Shown one piece after another: positions 1-14,914 of a stretch of DNA of 64,000 bases. Source of the stretch: Dromaius novaehollandiae (lineage: Eukaryota; Chordata; Aves; Casuariiformes; Dromaiidae); NCBI RefSeq assembly GCF_036370855.1, contig NC_088099.1, forward strand, positions 23,837,501-23,901,500, read 5' to 3'. How positions within the stretch are numbered: the stretch's first letter is position 1; each line of letters begins with the position of its first letter. The notes beneath the pieces were generated by a model, which was not told where the DNA came from, did not search any database, and saw nothing but the letters and a program-made list of their open reading frames with translations. The position numbers and the translations under genes were made by a program.

Positions 1-3000
1 AACAGGAGAATTCTGAGCCAAATTTAGATGTTTGAGAAGTTGGAAAGTATTATTCATTCATATGTTTTATGGCCTCTAAAATGTTTCTTTGCTGATTAAT
101 CGCTTTTTCCATTCTACATCCTTGTATTCCACTAATTCTCTTTGTGGTGTTGCTATGCATCCCAAGTTTTTTTTTCCCTTTGACTAAAATTGATTCCAAT
201 TAGTTTTTGCATCCTTGCACCTTATATCTCAAGCCTTGTCTGCATTGAGCTCTTCACCACAGGTAGTTTCTTGTTTTCTCCAAACTGCCTTTTGAAATTG
301 AAAAAAAATTGAGTATGTAAATTACTTCCATATTTTCCTTCTATTTAATTTAACTTGAATCATCTCATAGTGACCCCTGAGATTATTTTCTGTGGCCATT
401 TCTTCCTTAAAAACTCCACTATTTACCTAAATTGAATGAAAAATAACATTGACTTGCATTGAGTCAATGACGATTTACTGAAGAAATCTGTCTGTCACCA
501 CAGGCTACAGATATGCTGTTATACTAAACAGCACCGATGAACAGTGGAACTGGATCATCTACACCATGCACTTATTAGAAAAGTCCTTGACATAATTGCC
601 CTGTTTCAACTAGCCATCTCAGATAACTCCAAAGCACAGTTTAAGAGTTACACATACTCCTATAAGCTGTGCAGCTGTTCGTCACAAGCTGGCAAATGTT
701 CCTAGTGGGCAGCATGCATGGAGGCAATTTGTTTTGAAGACTAGAAGAGTTTAATAATATGGACATTCATTGTTCCATGCTGTTGGCTTCAGCATCAGAA
801 AATAGTCCCAAGCCTTCTTAATTTGTTGTGTAGACACAGCCTCAATGAGGAAAACCTGAGGTACACTATTATTAATCTTGCCTAAAGATAAACCCAGTTC
901 TTCAAACTCATTTTGGAATTATTGCAACCACTTAAATACATTGAAATTTTTATTTAAATGTACTTCTTCAAAGTGTGCAGCAGCTTGCCATTTTATCAGA
1001 TCTTTAGGAGGTGAAATATTCAGTTACAGTCTTCTAACCTTGCTTGAATACATGTGAACAACCGCATAAAGTTCAAAGAAAGATATCTTGTGACTTTATA
1101 CATAGAGATATATACTTACATACATACATACTTATATATATATAGTCCTGGACTTTACATAAAAATATATATAGTCCTGAAGTTGCTTCTCCCTGCTGGT
1201 TTAAGATATGCAAAAAGCAGACCTCTGATGTGACAAGGAAATTAACATATTTTGAGGAATGAAATCTAATTGTTCAGCTGACTTCATCTCTGTGATGAAC
1301 AGAACCGGTCTCTGCATTCAAACACCTCTAAAGTTTGGGCATTTTGCCCAGCTTTGCTATTGGAATGGAGAAAATGAGATTTTAGTATTACAGGGCTTTT
1401 TCCTATAATACTAAAACCATCGAATTCCTGAAAGGTATTTTTGGTGCATAAAAAAGTGGGACTATAAAAAGGAATATAAACCTGCAAGAGTGGTCAGAGA
1501 CTGCGGTCATTCAGAGCTTGTATGGTTTCAGAGAGGCAAAACCTTATCAACAAAGACACAGGAGATTCAGCCCGTCCTGCATGCTTGCATTGCCCCTTTA
1601 CATGTACCATTGACTCCAGTGGGACTACGCATACGTGCAGAGCTCTGCAGGATCAGGGACCGACTCTCACTTTTCTGCGTTCTCAGTAATTAATAAGTGA
1701 TCACTGTAACACATTAGACTTTCAGAAATCTAAGATATTCTCCCTTCTTCTTCATTCTCCCAAGCAATCAACACACATTTTGAATTCTTACTCACAGCCC
1801 TGCACTAGATTCTCCAGTGGTCCAAATGGTTGCAGCTCCACTGGCCTAAACTGAAATGCCCCAGTTTGTACTGGATCTGATACCCACATTTACTGTTTTA
1901 CGCTTACTCAGGCTGCACATTTGTGCACTTGCCTCCCAGATACTGTAAATGCTCAGATAATGCCTGTTGTTATTGTTAACATTTTTATAGTACTGGGAGC
2001 AAAGGGGAAAGGAGGATAACGAGAAGGAAAGAGATCATTTATCAAGACAGAGAATTAAAAACAAGACTTTAACAAAAATATATTTTGGTTAAGATTTTAA
2101 ATGGCATTTCCTGAATTGTCTGGGAACCAATTTCCATCCGCTCTATTCTCCTGTGGCCAAAGGCTTATGTAATGCATTTTACATTGTGATTTTCCCCATA
2201 TTATGAGGGGGGAGTTATTTCAGATTCTACTGTGCTTCCAGAGTTTCAAAGCTGAGTCTTAACCTTTCAATCTGCTTATTAATACTCATGTCATGGCTCC
2301 TGTTGAGAAAGAGGTTTAGTGTCACTGTCCTCAATCAGTGTCCTTTCATTCACTTTCATTAAGAACCATGTTTTCCTGACAAAGGATAACAAATGGACAC
2401 TGTGGGTCCCTAATGTGCTTTTTGACTACAGAGCCTGTACCATTTCTCTGAAGCAATGGCAATTATTTGTCATTTTAATATGACTTGGCAAGGAGATCTA
2501 GAAACATATGACCATTATTCATCAATATGTATATTTTGTGCTTGCATTAATATTAGAATATCATTATTACTATCCTGACATTGTATGGGATAGATAAAAT
2601 TATATCATGTAAAAAATGTATTAAGCTATGTTCAGGTATATCCATATAGCAAGGCAGAAGCAATTTAAAGACCTGTAGCAGTTCTGTGCTGAATGCTGCA
2701 ATTTATTCTGATTAGTGCTGAAGCACCTTTACCTGTGTATTAATGGAATATATCTCAATATCACTCCACTGTTAATTGGAAAGAGCATAGCTTTGTGTTA
2801 CTATTTTTAGCCAACATATACAATGATTTCATCTATTTTCTTTGTTCCTAAAATCTCATGACATTTAATATTCTTGGCATTGGTACATGATAAAAAAGTC
2901 AGTTTCTGGTAATTTTGGAGACTGACAAAGCCGTGTTTCTCCCGAGTTTCTTCTGGCTATTTTTGTTGTTACTCTTTGTGTTTAAGCTATTGCACAAGTA

Positions 3001-5739
3001 TCTATAAAGCAAGCTTGTACGTGATACTTGACCTCAGTGCTGAGGTGATTATCATTTTTCTCTGCTGAAGAATAAAAGTGTTGTGCTTATGTCAATGACA
3101 GTTAGATTTAGATCAAAAATTATTCATTAAAGGCAGAGAAATACTGCTATTGTTTCCTGGTATAAAAGAGGTATAAAATGTGGATGGAGAAAACATCCTT
3201 AAAATATTTAATATTTTTTCTCTCATTCCCCTCCATCTGAAAAATAGCATTACTCTATGAAGAAAGTGAGGCAGAACAGTCTAGGAGTTAAAGCTCTCTA
3301 AAAAAATTCAAGGACCGCAAGTTCTATTTGGGTATTCTATTAGCTTTCACAGTAGGGCTAATTCAAGTTATTTCTCTCAAGAGAGCCTAATCAGAGGAAG
3401 AAAGACCCCACTGTGAAACAATACTTGAGTAGTTGTCTTCCCATGTGACATTTTTGCATGACACTAAAAAAGCTTCAAAGTGCACATTCCCTTGCTCTTA
3501 GCAATACAGAAAATTTGGCCATTTAAGGACACGTTCCTGATGAATTGTTGGAGAACTTGTCTCTTCTGAACAAACAGTAGGAATTGAACATAATTCATAA
3601 CTAAATAACAATGGCAAAAATGATGAGAGGTGATGGCACAGACACATAGTTTTGAAATGCTCAAGATGAACAGAAATTGGCCTTGTATCACAAAGCCCGA
3701 AACCCGCACAACATAGTAGTCAGGTTAGCAGTCGATAAATTTTATGAACTTGATTTTTCACCTATTCCCCTCTTAGTTTGGCTAAGATAAGATAAAAGGA
3801 GCATGATATTCAACTTATGAATTGTATGTGAGAGATTTTTTCTGGACACTTAATTCTATGTGTCTCAGTCTCTCCGCTCAATAGGCCTGAACTATTAGCA
3901 TCTACTAGCATCTTCTAAGAGCATAGGACTTTCCCCTTTGTCTATTCCCCTTCCCTTTCATTTAAAAATAAAATTATTTTACATCTCCAACATGACTTGT
4001 CTATTAAGTGCTATTTGCTCCAACCTTATCAATTTTATAATGATTAATTTTGTTAAAATTAGATTACTCTAAAATATTTAAACTCATCACACCAACCACA
4101 CACCCCTACTGTAAATTCCATCATGTACTTGGATCAATATCTGTTGTAGGAAACGCTCCAATTTGATCTCTTGAATTGCTATTAATAGTCAGAAACAGAA
4201 GTCTTATGAATTGGATTTAACCATGATTCCATTTTTATGAGAGTTAAGACGCCATTAAACTCCTTCATGGAACAATATAATGTGAAACAATAGTTGCATT
4301 GACTTAGGAGCAACTACATATCATAGACCAAAGCAAAAGCACATCAATTATGTGGGTGGAGGGTTTTTTGCAGCATACTGTTTTGTGCAATTGAAGCAAA
4401 AAGACAAAAGACATGAAGAGAAAGAATCAGTAAATCAACAGTACATCCGGAACGACATTGGAAGTATAGCCCCTAAAAAAGCCCAGTAAGAGCTATGTCA
4501 AGTGCTGTCTAAAAGAGGCTTATAATTTCTGTCATTTTGTGCACTCTGTGTAAACAAAAAGGATGATATCAGGATACCTGACTCCTTCAACAATTTCTCC
4601 TCCTAAAAGAAACATCTCATTGACTAATCATTCAAGGCAAAAAAGAGATATAGGAGTATTCCTTCCTTTGCTGTTCATAGGTCGTCTTTACCTCCATGCC
4701 AAGTAAGCAGACTAGTCGGACAGAAATAAGTAGGCCTGGCCAGTGCCTAAAAAACAAAAGCAGCAGTAGGACCAGGAGCAGCAGGATCAATGAAGGGGTC
4801 CACACTATAACAATTGCATGAAGCAGTGAAGAACAGATGAAACACAATCTGGACTGCTCTATCTTAAATGTAGATTTGGGGAAATATTATAAGGGATTCC
4901 ACCTGCATGGGAAACTCTATATGTAGCGTGAAGCCAGTGCTGTAGTTTTCCAGTCTACTAAGCATAGGAATGTTTTAGATATCTCAGGCTGGAATTATAT
5001 TTCTTCAGAAGTCATACCCACAAAATAATTGAGCTGTTCTGAAATTGTGCAGGGACCTGAGGTATACACAGATACAGGAAACACAAAGATGGCAGTGAGC
5101 TACCCTGCTCCTGTCCCAGCCTCAGCAGTACCAAATCCTGCTCTGTAAAACATAAGACTCAAATGAAGAATGAAATAATAAAGTAGTAGTAGGACTTGAT
5201 CTATGAGGAAGAATCCAAGGCTTAGCTGTATAGGATAGCTATCTGAGCAACAAAGACATCTGGAGGTACTGAGCTATGTTGTGTATCTGCACAAAATGGA
5301 TTCACTAGGGTGTTCTTTTAATACCATTTGGGGCTTGACTTTCTGTTTCCCACCTTTTGATGCAAAATCAGTAAGCATGTGGGGTGGCCAAAGTGGCCTC
5401 CTCAGTGCTTAACCATTGCTTAGGATGCTTTTCAGTGTTTTCTCAAGTGTATATATGATAGTAAGAGCAGCAATATTTCTTCAGTCTTCTAAGAGTGTGA
5501 TCAGAAGGGGGAATGAACAAAAATGGAAAATGCAACTCATTTAAGAACATCACCCTTAAATAAGGACGGTGACACTAGAAAAAAATGAAAGAAAAGATTC
5601 TAATTAAATACATTTAACACGTACACATATTTGGCACTCCATTTATGAATCCTTAACGTTCAGGTGATTTCCTTCTCCAGTTCTTTAGTAAACAAAACAC
5701 AGCTGGAATGAGCTGCAAGAACTTGTGGAAAATAGTTCT
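1..5739. other. Intergenic DNA, no gene recognised
   Basis: This is AT-rich sequence in which every open frame is short and none resembles a protein I know. The only local structure I can point to is a TA/TACA-rich simple-sequence patch at about 1,109-1,180. In it a TATATATATAGTCCTG-like string occurs twice about 35 bases apart. No splice-site-bounded exon series, RNA gene or recognisable transposon was seen. Confidence 0.6.
1109..1180. repeat. TA/TACA-rich microsatellite with a short direct repeat
   Basis: Runs of TACA and TATA units are followed by two copies of a TATATATATAGTCCTG-type string, the second slightly altered. This looks like replication slippage in simple sequence. No function is implied. 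Confidence 0.55.
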
Positions 5740-5995
5740 TGGAAGATCAGGTCAGCATCTGAAAGAGCAAATCACCTGCTGGTGCTATAGGGACAGATGA
5801 TATCCTAAAAATAACCCAGCAAAAATAAAAATTGCAACCCGGATTAGTTCTCTGACCTGGCTCACCAGGGGGAACCGCATTACCAGACCTATTGGCACCA
5901 CCACAGAGGAGGCACAGGGCAGAACAAATGGCTGTGAGGGGAAAGTGGGCACTGGGGACACAAAGCTGAGACTGCTGCTGAAAGAAATGCACATT
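5740..5995 (-). repeat. GC-richer islet, possibly an old interspersed repeat
   Basis: Within AT-rich surroundings this stretch, especially 5,830-5,960, is clearly richer in G+C. It carries two overlapping minus-strand open frames of 81 and 73 codons. Neither resembles a protein I recognise. A compositional step of this kind in intergenic bird DNA is often a decayed transposon, but I cannot name a family, so this is inference from composition only. It could equally be a conserved non-coding element. Confidence 0.25.
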
Positions 5996-8900
5996 AAATA
6001 TGACATAATAAAATGTCTCAGTTTAGCTGTCTGTCTTTTTAGGACTGCATTTGTGTACCTGCTCAGAAAACATCAACATTGTCGTGTTTTACTGGACAGG
6101 ACCCATGTGAATATCATATACATATGCTTGGTGACTACTGGTAGTATGTCACTTCCTGAAAAATCAAGCCTTGTATGAAACTATGAAAGCTATCCACAAA
6201 CATTTGAAGGATATAAAACTGTTTCTCAGGATAATCTAGTATAAAGAATATTGGTCTGATGCTTAAAATTTGGAAAAATACAGAACAAATATAAGAAATC
6301 CCTTAATGCTCTGTAGGACTTCGGAATAGACAAAGGAAAGCAGTAATAGGTGTGCTATCATTAAGTTCCATTAAAATTAGATCAAATAAAGCACTAGCAA
6401 ATGAGATGGACAGAACAAAACTTTTCATCCTCTATAATTTTTTATTTTTCATCACTTTAGCCATTTCTACATTGTCAATAGAGAAAATAGATGCATAAGC
6501 TAAAATGTAGGTATCATTTAGAAAGTTATAAAGTGAGTCTTTTTTCTTCACACAAAAATTCCTCACTTTACTATTTCTTGGATCTACCACATTTGCCTTC
6601 CATTTTTTGCATGAAGCTTATCAAATTTCTGGTAAACTCTCTAGGACAAGGACTGCCTTCTTCCTTTGTTAACACAGTGCCCCAAATTGAAATTTTAGGC
6701 CCTCTTTCAGTTCCCTACGCACTGGTACTGAAGAATAGAATTTTGTAGTTGCATGAAAAGCTTTTTAAAGTTGCAGATGATGGTTATTACATCCTGCTGC
6801 TGTTGTTTTCTTCCTGTGAAGACAAATATTTATCTTGAGAGGTCAACTAACTTTCGTAATAGAACCAGAATATGCCCCGCACTGTAATGCTGCACCAAGA
6901 ACTTCTTCAAACTGCCTTCTCGAAAGACACTTGCTGCCCTTGACCTTGACAATCCTTTGTGAAAGATTGAAAATTCTGATCTAGCTTTCCTATGCAGTAG
7001 CAAAAGCTAATCAAACTCACTTTGACTTCCTTTTATAGCATGTGTGCTGTTTTATGATGAGGACTGCTGCCTCCTGAGGGCTTAACCCAAATCTGAGACA
7101 TTTCCCACAGGATCTCTGGGGGTGCTGTCACAGCAAATAAGTCCATGTCAACTAATTTTTAGCTAATCTGTGGCTCTCCAGAACTTACCTTTAGAATCAC
7201 AGTCATATTTTGACCTGAAGAGCCTGACATTTTACAATAAATTTTCAATAGTAAAGAAGTATGGGATCGTAAATTCGTTTGGCCTAAGGGGAAATATTCC
7301 AATAGGAAAGTTTTGTGGTTTTTTTTATCCTGTTCTAACTTCTCTTTAAATAGAAACATTGTTTATAGTACTATTTATAGGCTGATACTTATATACACAC
7401 AAATGGACACGTAAGGGTATTAATTGCACCAGATTAAACCTCAATACAATCTGACTTCAAAACATAGCTTCAGAGAGCTCAGAGACAGCAAGAAAGCATA
7501 TTCTAGGGAGTGACCTATGATGCTTGTGATGTTTATTTATTTTCTATTCCGGAAACAATCATTAATGCCCAGCACTACTGAATTCTGGTAATCAGATAGT
7601 TGCTGGGTAAGCTTTCCTCTTCTAATCCATTCTGTCATCTCTTAGTTCTTATTATAACTAGAGGATACCAAGACCACCACCATGAACAAGAAGTTCTGTT
7701 CTAGCAGATTTATAATGCTGGCATCTGGCAAAGAAATAGCCAGACCACGTGTTTCAAAATGTCTATATTTTGGTAATTCAGATAAAGAATAATGCAAAAG
7801 CAGTATGAATATATTAAAATAAAATTAATTAGCATTAACTTATCCCATTATTCAAATCAACAAGTTGATTAAATAAGTGAAGAATTCTTATTAAGGTCTA
7901 CATAATAATTTCAGTGGCGATGCTAATTAGTTCACTGTTGCAGAGCTGTAGGACTTTATCTTTCTCAAGGTTAATCAATATAGGTTCCAGACAAAATAAA
8001 TGATATAGCAATGATCAAAAATTCACAGATAAACCCAACAATTTCAGCTGATTACAGCTCTGGGCCTGTTTAAACTATTAGCTGGCAGTTGGCAGTAAAT
8101 CTTTTCTCTCTTAATACAGGACTTTAATGAAATATTCAGGCATAATTCAAGATAGCATGTTATATTTTGTATTCATAGTAATGTGGTCTCTCAGGATCAA
8201 ACACTGAACTTCTGATTATGTAACAACCTATGCCATGTACATTTTAGATATCAGGACTGCCTAAACTATTGTCTGCTTCAACATATGGGAAATAAAATTA
8301 TTTTAGACTGGTTACAAAGATAAACTTCAGTATATAAACAGTCTACAGTAGACAATTTTCAGGAAGACCATGGGTCATGGTTTTTCTGGGGATACTAATG
8401 AGAGGAAAAAATGGGTGGCAACTACAGCTTAGCTCTCTCCTTGCTCCAATCCAAAATAGCGCTTCTGCCTACACCGCTTACCTGGTGAGAGTCACCAGCT
8501 CTTCCATTCACCACAGTTGGGCTAGGTTGCCAACACTAGCTAATTTTTGGAGTGATGGTGTTATTGATGCCATAATCACACATTGCTATGATGAAAGGAG
8601 CCTGAATTGACTGTAATGTGGTATGTTACATTTTACTTTCCCAAATCTCCTTATCCGAATATTTCTGTTTACAAAATCTGATATTTTCTTTTCAAATCAA
8701 CTCTGGTTTTAAACACAAATAATAAAATTTTAAACACACCTATGCACCATCTTCTGGAATTAAAGATGTGCACAGATGCTAAAGTAGAAAAATTCTTCTA
8801 GAGATAGAAATTGGTAAACAAAAGTTGGTAATAATGCATAATTAATGGTTTTTGCAGCCATTGGGCCTTCCTTCAACTTCAAGAAATTGGATTAATCTGT

Positions 8901-11900
8901 GCTCTTATTGAACCTGATACTTATTCTTTTTTCTTATTTGTTCATCTTAGGTTGAGAGGGTGTAGAAGGTAGGATTCGTTGTTGAGCGCAGTGTCACTGC
9001 CTAGCTAGAAGCTGGCATCTAATGAATAATGGTCAGTTTATAAAAATAAGACAATAGCAAAACTTTTTCTTGTTACTCAGTTTGTTCATGGGGACCTGAT
9101 TAGCTCTTCAGCTCCTGTAATTCAACTCAAAAGTTTCTCTGGCAATAGAGAAAAAATAGTAGCTGGTAAAAAGCTGGAAGTAAAATCATACAGTATTCCA
9201 GTCAGGCAGTAACTCACATATGCCCAGAGAAGTGCAGATCCTGTTTTATAGGAAGACGCTTATAATGTCTCCTGTACATTTTAGAAATTTACAGTTCTAA
9301 AAATGTTTTATCAACACACTAAACCTAGAAGAGAATGTAGGCTTTGGTTTAGTCACAGCAAAAATCTGTTATCCCCCAAAACACAGTCTGAAGATAAGGG
9401 GTACAACGGCAGAACTTCCAGGAACCTGTTTATAAGGAAGCAAACCATGCTTTTAGACATTAGGTTAGCAACTGAAATAAGTAAAAGATTTGTTTGCCTA
9501 AAGCAAGGGATTTCAGTCCCACTGCAGAGATTGTGGTTAGGCTAGGCTCTGTAAAACCTTGTGCTTGTTTATGGGCTCTGAGTTTTTTACCATGCTTGTA
9601 TTCAAACGAGAAATCTTTGACAATTCAAAGGAGAACAAGAACATGCAGGCCCATTTTCTTAAGGTCTACCTCAGTGGCACATGCAAATATTTCTCAAAAA
9701 CAGACATCTTCTTGTTGAAAATTGACAACAATTATCCCAAAGTTATTCCACAGTTTACATAAAGGAAGTTATATTTGAAAACATGGTGTGAATGAAAAAA
9801 GTAATTTAATCAAAATGAAAAAAGTAAAGTTAGGTTTCAAGGAAGTCAGAACCCAAAACTCAACCCATGAATTTTAGTTTACCTTACTGCCTACACCACC
9901 TATATTTATAACATGTGCTTTTCAGAATATTTTGGCATTTTATTTGTCAACTGTTATCTTTCATGGACTGGGTGGATGAGCTGCATTGAACTGACCCAGC
10001 ATCTAGGATCTTACTGAAAAAACAGTTTGTTTGGGTTGTAACCAAGGAAACAAGATACAGCAATGGAAGCTGAATTCTATCATTGGGTTGTATGGTATGA
10101 TCATAAATGGGTTGGCTACATCTCACATGTATAAGTAAGATCAAGTTATTCATCTAATACATAAAAATCAAGATAGTCCTCTGAGAGAAAATAAAACATG
10201 TTTCAAATTCTAAAATATTAAAGTTCCATAATGTTTCTAAGAAAAAAAGCTTTCAATAAAACATATTTACATCTAACTTACCAATATTCAAAATTATTCT
10301 CAGGAATATTTTGCACAATCAAGGAAGCTAAAGTTACTTTAAAAAGGAACTGTCAATAATTTCTAAAATAGAACATAAAAAACCCTAAAGTCTCTTTTTG
10401 ATCCTTGAGAGTATACTTTATTTGTCCTTGAAAAAACTATATCTAATGTACCTTTCAAAATGATGTATTATGTGTTATTGTTACAGTGTTCAATATTGTT
10501 CAATACTGAACTACTGTACTGATTACCACTCTCCCAGTCTGTCATGTGCTTTTATTTACCACCTGAGGCAAAAACATTTTAATTGGTTTAGTGAAGCTTG
10601 AACTCTCTTTTATCAATGACACATTTCATCAAAATAGAACTAAGCCAGGAGCTGTGTGTATTCTCCCAGTGTTGAAAAACAATGTCTTTATTTGGGGGCT
10701 TAAGTTTGGAAATGGGTCTCTGCAGCATAAATTACTTAATCACTTAAATAGCAATAGCAGAACATCTTGGTTTTGTTTTTCCTCTTCCCTTTTTAATACT
10801 AAGAAAATTTAAAAACCGACTGCACTAACTTTTCCATAGCTTAACTAGACAAATACATTCAGCAAACTGACCATAAAATGTGTATTGTCTATCTACCAAA
10901 GTTCTAGAATATAATGCAACACGGCTTATAACACCAAAAATGACAAAAGTGAATCATGTATGCATCTTCCGATTTAAAGAGTTTCTGTTCAAATGATCTT
11001 TATATAAAATATAGAGAGAATTGTAGTCATATTTGAAATAACTTTCCACTGTTTGCAGTGATTATGAAAGAAAGCATCAAATGTGCTGTTCAAAAAGTAC
11101 ATGACTTTCTTAGGGGAGATCTCATACAACTCATGAACAACAAAAACCACCCATTGCCTTTCTATTTTATTAAATTGTTCAGTTGACTAGGCCAGGACCC
11201 TCTGTGAATTTTATATTTAAAAAAAGTTATTTAAAACAGCAATATCTGTATCATTGCAATACAGGAGTTAGTCTACTAGTCTTATTAGTCTATTTCCATC
11301 AGTATTTCCAACTGTGATCATAAATATTACATCGAAATACAACAAGTATTTTATGACACATGCATTTTTTCATGAACAACAGAATTAATGACACCTTTCT
11401 CTCCTAGAAGCTTTTGTATTCCATCACTCCCACAGCCACTGCTCCTTCTTTCATCCCAGCGGTTTGTCTGGACAAAAGGTACGATGACTGGCTGGCACAG
11501 CGCACACGGTGATTGACCAGCCAGTTTCTGTTCCAATATATTTAGTAGTTCCATACGTACTTACACATATAAGTTCTCTTTGTCTTTCTTTAAAGGAAGG
11601 AAATCTGCTCTACTCAAATACTAATTTTCACAAAGCTTCTCAAAATCCATTACCTTTAAGATCTCCAATCCATGCTGCCCAAGTTGCCTGAAACTGACTC
11701 TTGGATTCCAAATTTATTAGGGATGGTTGGAATGAAAGATGTACAGACCAAATGAATAACTGCATAAGTTTTGTTTCCTTAAGAATTCAAGTGAAACAAA
11801 AGCGATAAAAAGAGATACCAGTGATCTTTAAAGTTCATCTGAGCACAGCATTATCTTTTTGTGTGTCAAAGAACCTGCGGTGTCACCAACAGCCACCGGG

Positions 11901-13367
11901 AGAGACTTCTGCTTCCCCTGATGTTTGCGGTGAAGAGGGTCTCTGCCTGTCCAAGGCACTTCAAAAGGGCACAAGCCTGTAAACCTTAGAAACTCTGGAG
12001 GATGTGCTGGGCATCTAGAGCACTTATTAAGTTATTAAATGGCCTTGGTTCACAGACTCTTTACACCCTTGGGTGAGGAATGCCTTGTTAACCTCAAATC
12101 GCACTTAAGCCAGGTTGAGGTAAAATTCTAAAAAGCATTCATTTATGACCTCCAGAACAGACAATACAGTTAAAATATTTACAGAATACATAGGCAAAGA
12201 TATAAAAACTATTATACTTACAATTACTTCACCCCACAAAGCACTGCCTTTACTTTATTAAACTACATTCCTCCTAGCAGGATCATAATAAGGTTTTCAG
12301 GTTTGTACATTTCTTCTTCCACTTTTGGAGGTACCGTAGTTCTTGCAGCTATTTTCTCTTTTGATGAGATTGGTCTCCTTTGACCAATTTAAGTCTATTC
12401 TCTCCTTAAACATGAAACAATTTGGTTGCCTCTTAATTAGAATAAAGCTTTTTCCCTTTCACAGTTGTGTAAATATTTTTCTTACACTGAGTAAGGAACT
12501 TTGCTAAAATGAGGTGTAATGAGGAATACATTTTTCATTTGACCTTACACTCTTTATCAGTTTTTATGTTAGAAATACACATAACACAAATATCTAAATA
12601 GGCTAATGCTGTGTAGCTCGTTACTTGCTCCTGCTTGAAATCAGATATGGCAGTTATTAACCCCTGCAGGGTGATGATGTGTTTTGGATGACTGACCTCT
12701 AACCTTTTGCTTCTAGGCACACCATATCACTACGTCTTTGAGAAGCTTTAGCACTCTAGTTGGGCCTGAATATATTATGCAAGAGATCATTTTGGTAAAG
12801 CTTCTCAGTTAGCTTTTAGATGCTAAATAAATCAGACCTCTCTCCTATTGTTTAGCTGTTGATGACTGTGATGAAGCATTTATACCAAAAGCTTGCACAG
12901 ATGAAGACAGTATTTGATACTGAGGAGAATGGGATATATATTTCCAGAGACCAAGAAGCATCTCTTTGCCTTCACTGTTCCAGGTGACCTGCTAGAAGAA
13001 AATCTGGCAAAACTCTGCTGGGTCTGCAGCTGCCTCCCTGAGCTGGCGCAAGACTGGACATCTGACTCTGGCATTCATGCCAAGTTTGATACTAACAGAA
13101 ATTTGGGCAGGCACTGAAGACAATGATTTTTATTATGTACTTGGCATCAGATATCAAAACATTTCCAACACAATTCTACCCAAGCTTTTTAGATCAACTA
13201 TTCGGAAACAGGAAAGAGCCCTTCTTCTGCCCAAAGAAATACTACTGGTATTTGAGTGACTATTACAAAAAGTGGATATATAGGCTCTGTGTGCATAATT
13301 TAAAAATTCCCTCCTATGAAAGCTGTTTCAATTTGGTTCTAGAAGAATGGCTTATAACATGAAATTC
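5996..13367. other. Intergenic DNA, no gene recognised
   Basis: AT-rich sequence with scattered short open frames (at most about 80 codons) on both strands. None shows a familiar motif, a start context or flanking splice sites. The segment at about 11,860-12,120 is somewhat less AT-rich but has no identifiable content. Confidence 0.6.
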
Positions 13368-13424
13368 TTGACAAGTATTAGGTAAGTTGACAAGTCATAG
13401 GTAAGCCGACAAGTCATAGGTAAG
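13368..13424. repeat. Three tandem 19-bp units
   Basis: Three head-to-tail 19-bp units lie at 13,368-13,386, 13,387-13,405 and 13,406-13,424. Each contains GACAAGT, then TA, and ends in GGTAAG. Units 2 and 3 differ only in their first two bases, and unit 1 has a small difference in the middle. This is a young minisatellite seed produced by local duplication. Each copy ends in a donor-like GGTAAG, but nothing suggests it is used in splicing. Confidence 0.85.
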
Positions 13425-14914
13425 TACAAAAAAATTCCTTCAAAATCATTTGTTGAAAATCCATCAGATGTTGGGGGTGGTAGAAAGGTAGTTTTAATTA
13501 TGCAGTTTGGCAGTATTTTATTTCTTTATTATTAAATATAAGAAAAGAATAGATTTTTCATTTTAAAGAACTTTAAAAATGGCTGGAAAATTTTACTTAA
13601 AAAATGCTCTGAAAACATACTGCAGGAGATGATGCTTCCAGATCTGACCCATTTTCCAAAAAGTCAGTAACAAATCTTTGCACTGAATCCCAATTCTGTT
13701 CAGTAATCTAAAATATTAATTTTGATGTATCAAAACTCTCTCACCCAGGGAGATCAAATATTGCAGACTACGCCTATTAAGAAGTAGTTGACAAAAATGC
13801 TCAAAGGAAGCAAAACATCCAGCTATAGCAAGATCTGTAGAAAAATAGCAAAGTATTTATAGATTTTGGTAATATGGATATGGGCAATATGGGAAACATT
13901 CAGCACTTTATTACCTCACAGTCTTTACTTCCACAAACCCAGTTCTAAGGAGTGCATTATAATAAAAGACTCTCTGGTTTCCTATAAGGCTCTGTTGATC
14001 TTACATAAAACAATAATGTGTGGAAACCAAACTAGGTTCTATGATTTACAATGTTTTTTCAATGTTATTTATTACACTGAATGGCTTTAGATATATAACA
14101 TATATATTTAATATTCACTTCTTGATTGTTTTGAGTTAGCACATTATTTCTAAATTCTATTTCCTTTCTTTTTTTTGTTTATGGGGTGCAATAAATTCTT
14201 ATTGTTTCCCTTTCTTCATTTTACAAGGTAAAAACTGTACTTAATGCCCTATCTTACGGGCATAAAAATAGAAGCTGATGGAGTACATTGTTATGATTTA
14301 TATGTCTTCACCCAGAACTGTCTGTGTACTTAGTCCCCTAGTGAGGCTATAATGTCACTATAACTACCGTTTACTTCTGAATAAAATTATTTGATACAAG
14401 AAATATATAACTTCAAGAAAAAAATCCAAGAGACAAAACCAAGAAAGGCTAGAAACAGTTCAACTACCAACGAGCACAGTCAATCTATCTGAAATCAGAC
14501 TTTAAACTTGATGAGACATTATAAACTAGTTTTGTCTTGGTGCTTTTCTTTTCTGCAGCGTTAGCCTGTGACAACAAAGATGATCCCATAACTGATTCCT
14601 GCCTGCATATAAACCTTTCCTTTTTAAGCTTGAGTTAGTTGGACTGTCAGAGGAGGAAATCTCAATGCCTGTTAATTTTCTAGCTAGCAATGGAGTGGGA
14701 AGGCACCTAGAGACTTCAGTCCAGGTAAGCAACTGCTAAGCTATTAATCAAAGCACTCCATATATAGCTTATACCATCTGTGTGCGTAGTTGCTCTGACT
14801 CAAGCCAGGTTAGGGTCGATAAAATGATTCTACCTCTTCACTGAAGACAAGCCTTCAAAAAACATAAACAAACCTCTTTCAGCAGTAGGAAGACACAGAA
14901 CCTGTTGTGTGGGG
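13425..14914. other. Intergenic DNA, nothing recognised
   Basis: AT-rich sequence without convincing coding potential. The longest frames are about 70-75 codons and resemble nothing I know. Confidence 0.6.

Noticed and set aside
8377..8610. 77-codon plus-strand frame with a balanced composition
   Set aside because: No family resemblance, no promoter or splice context, and a length expected by chance.
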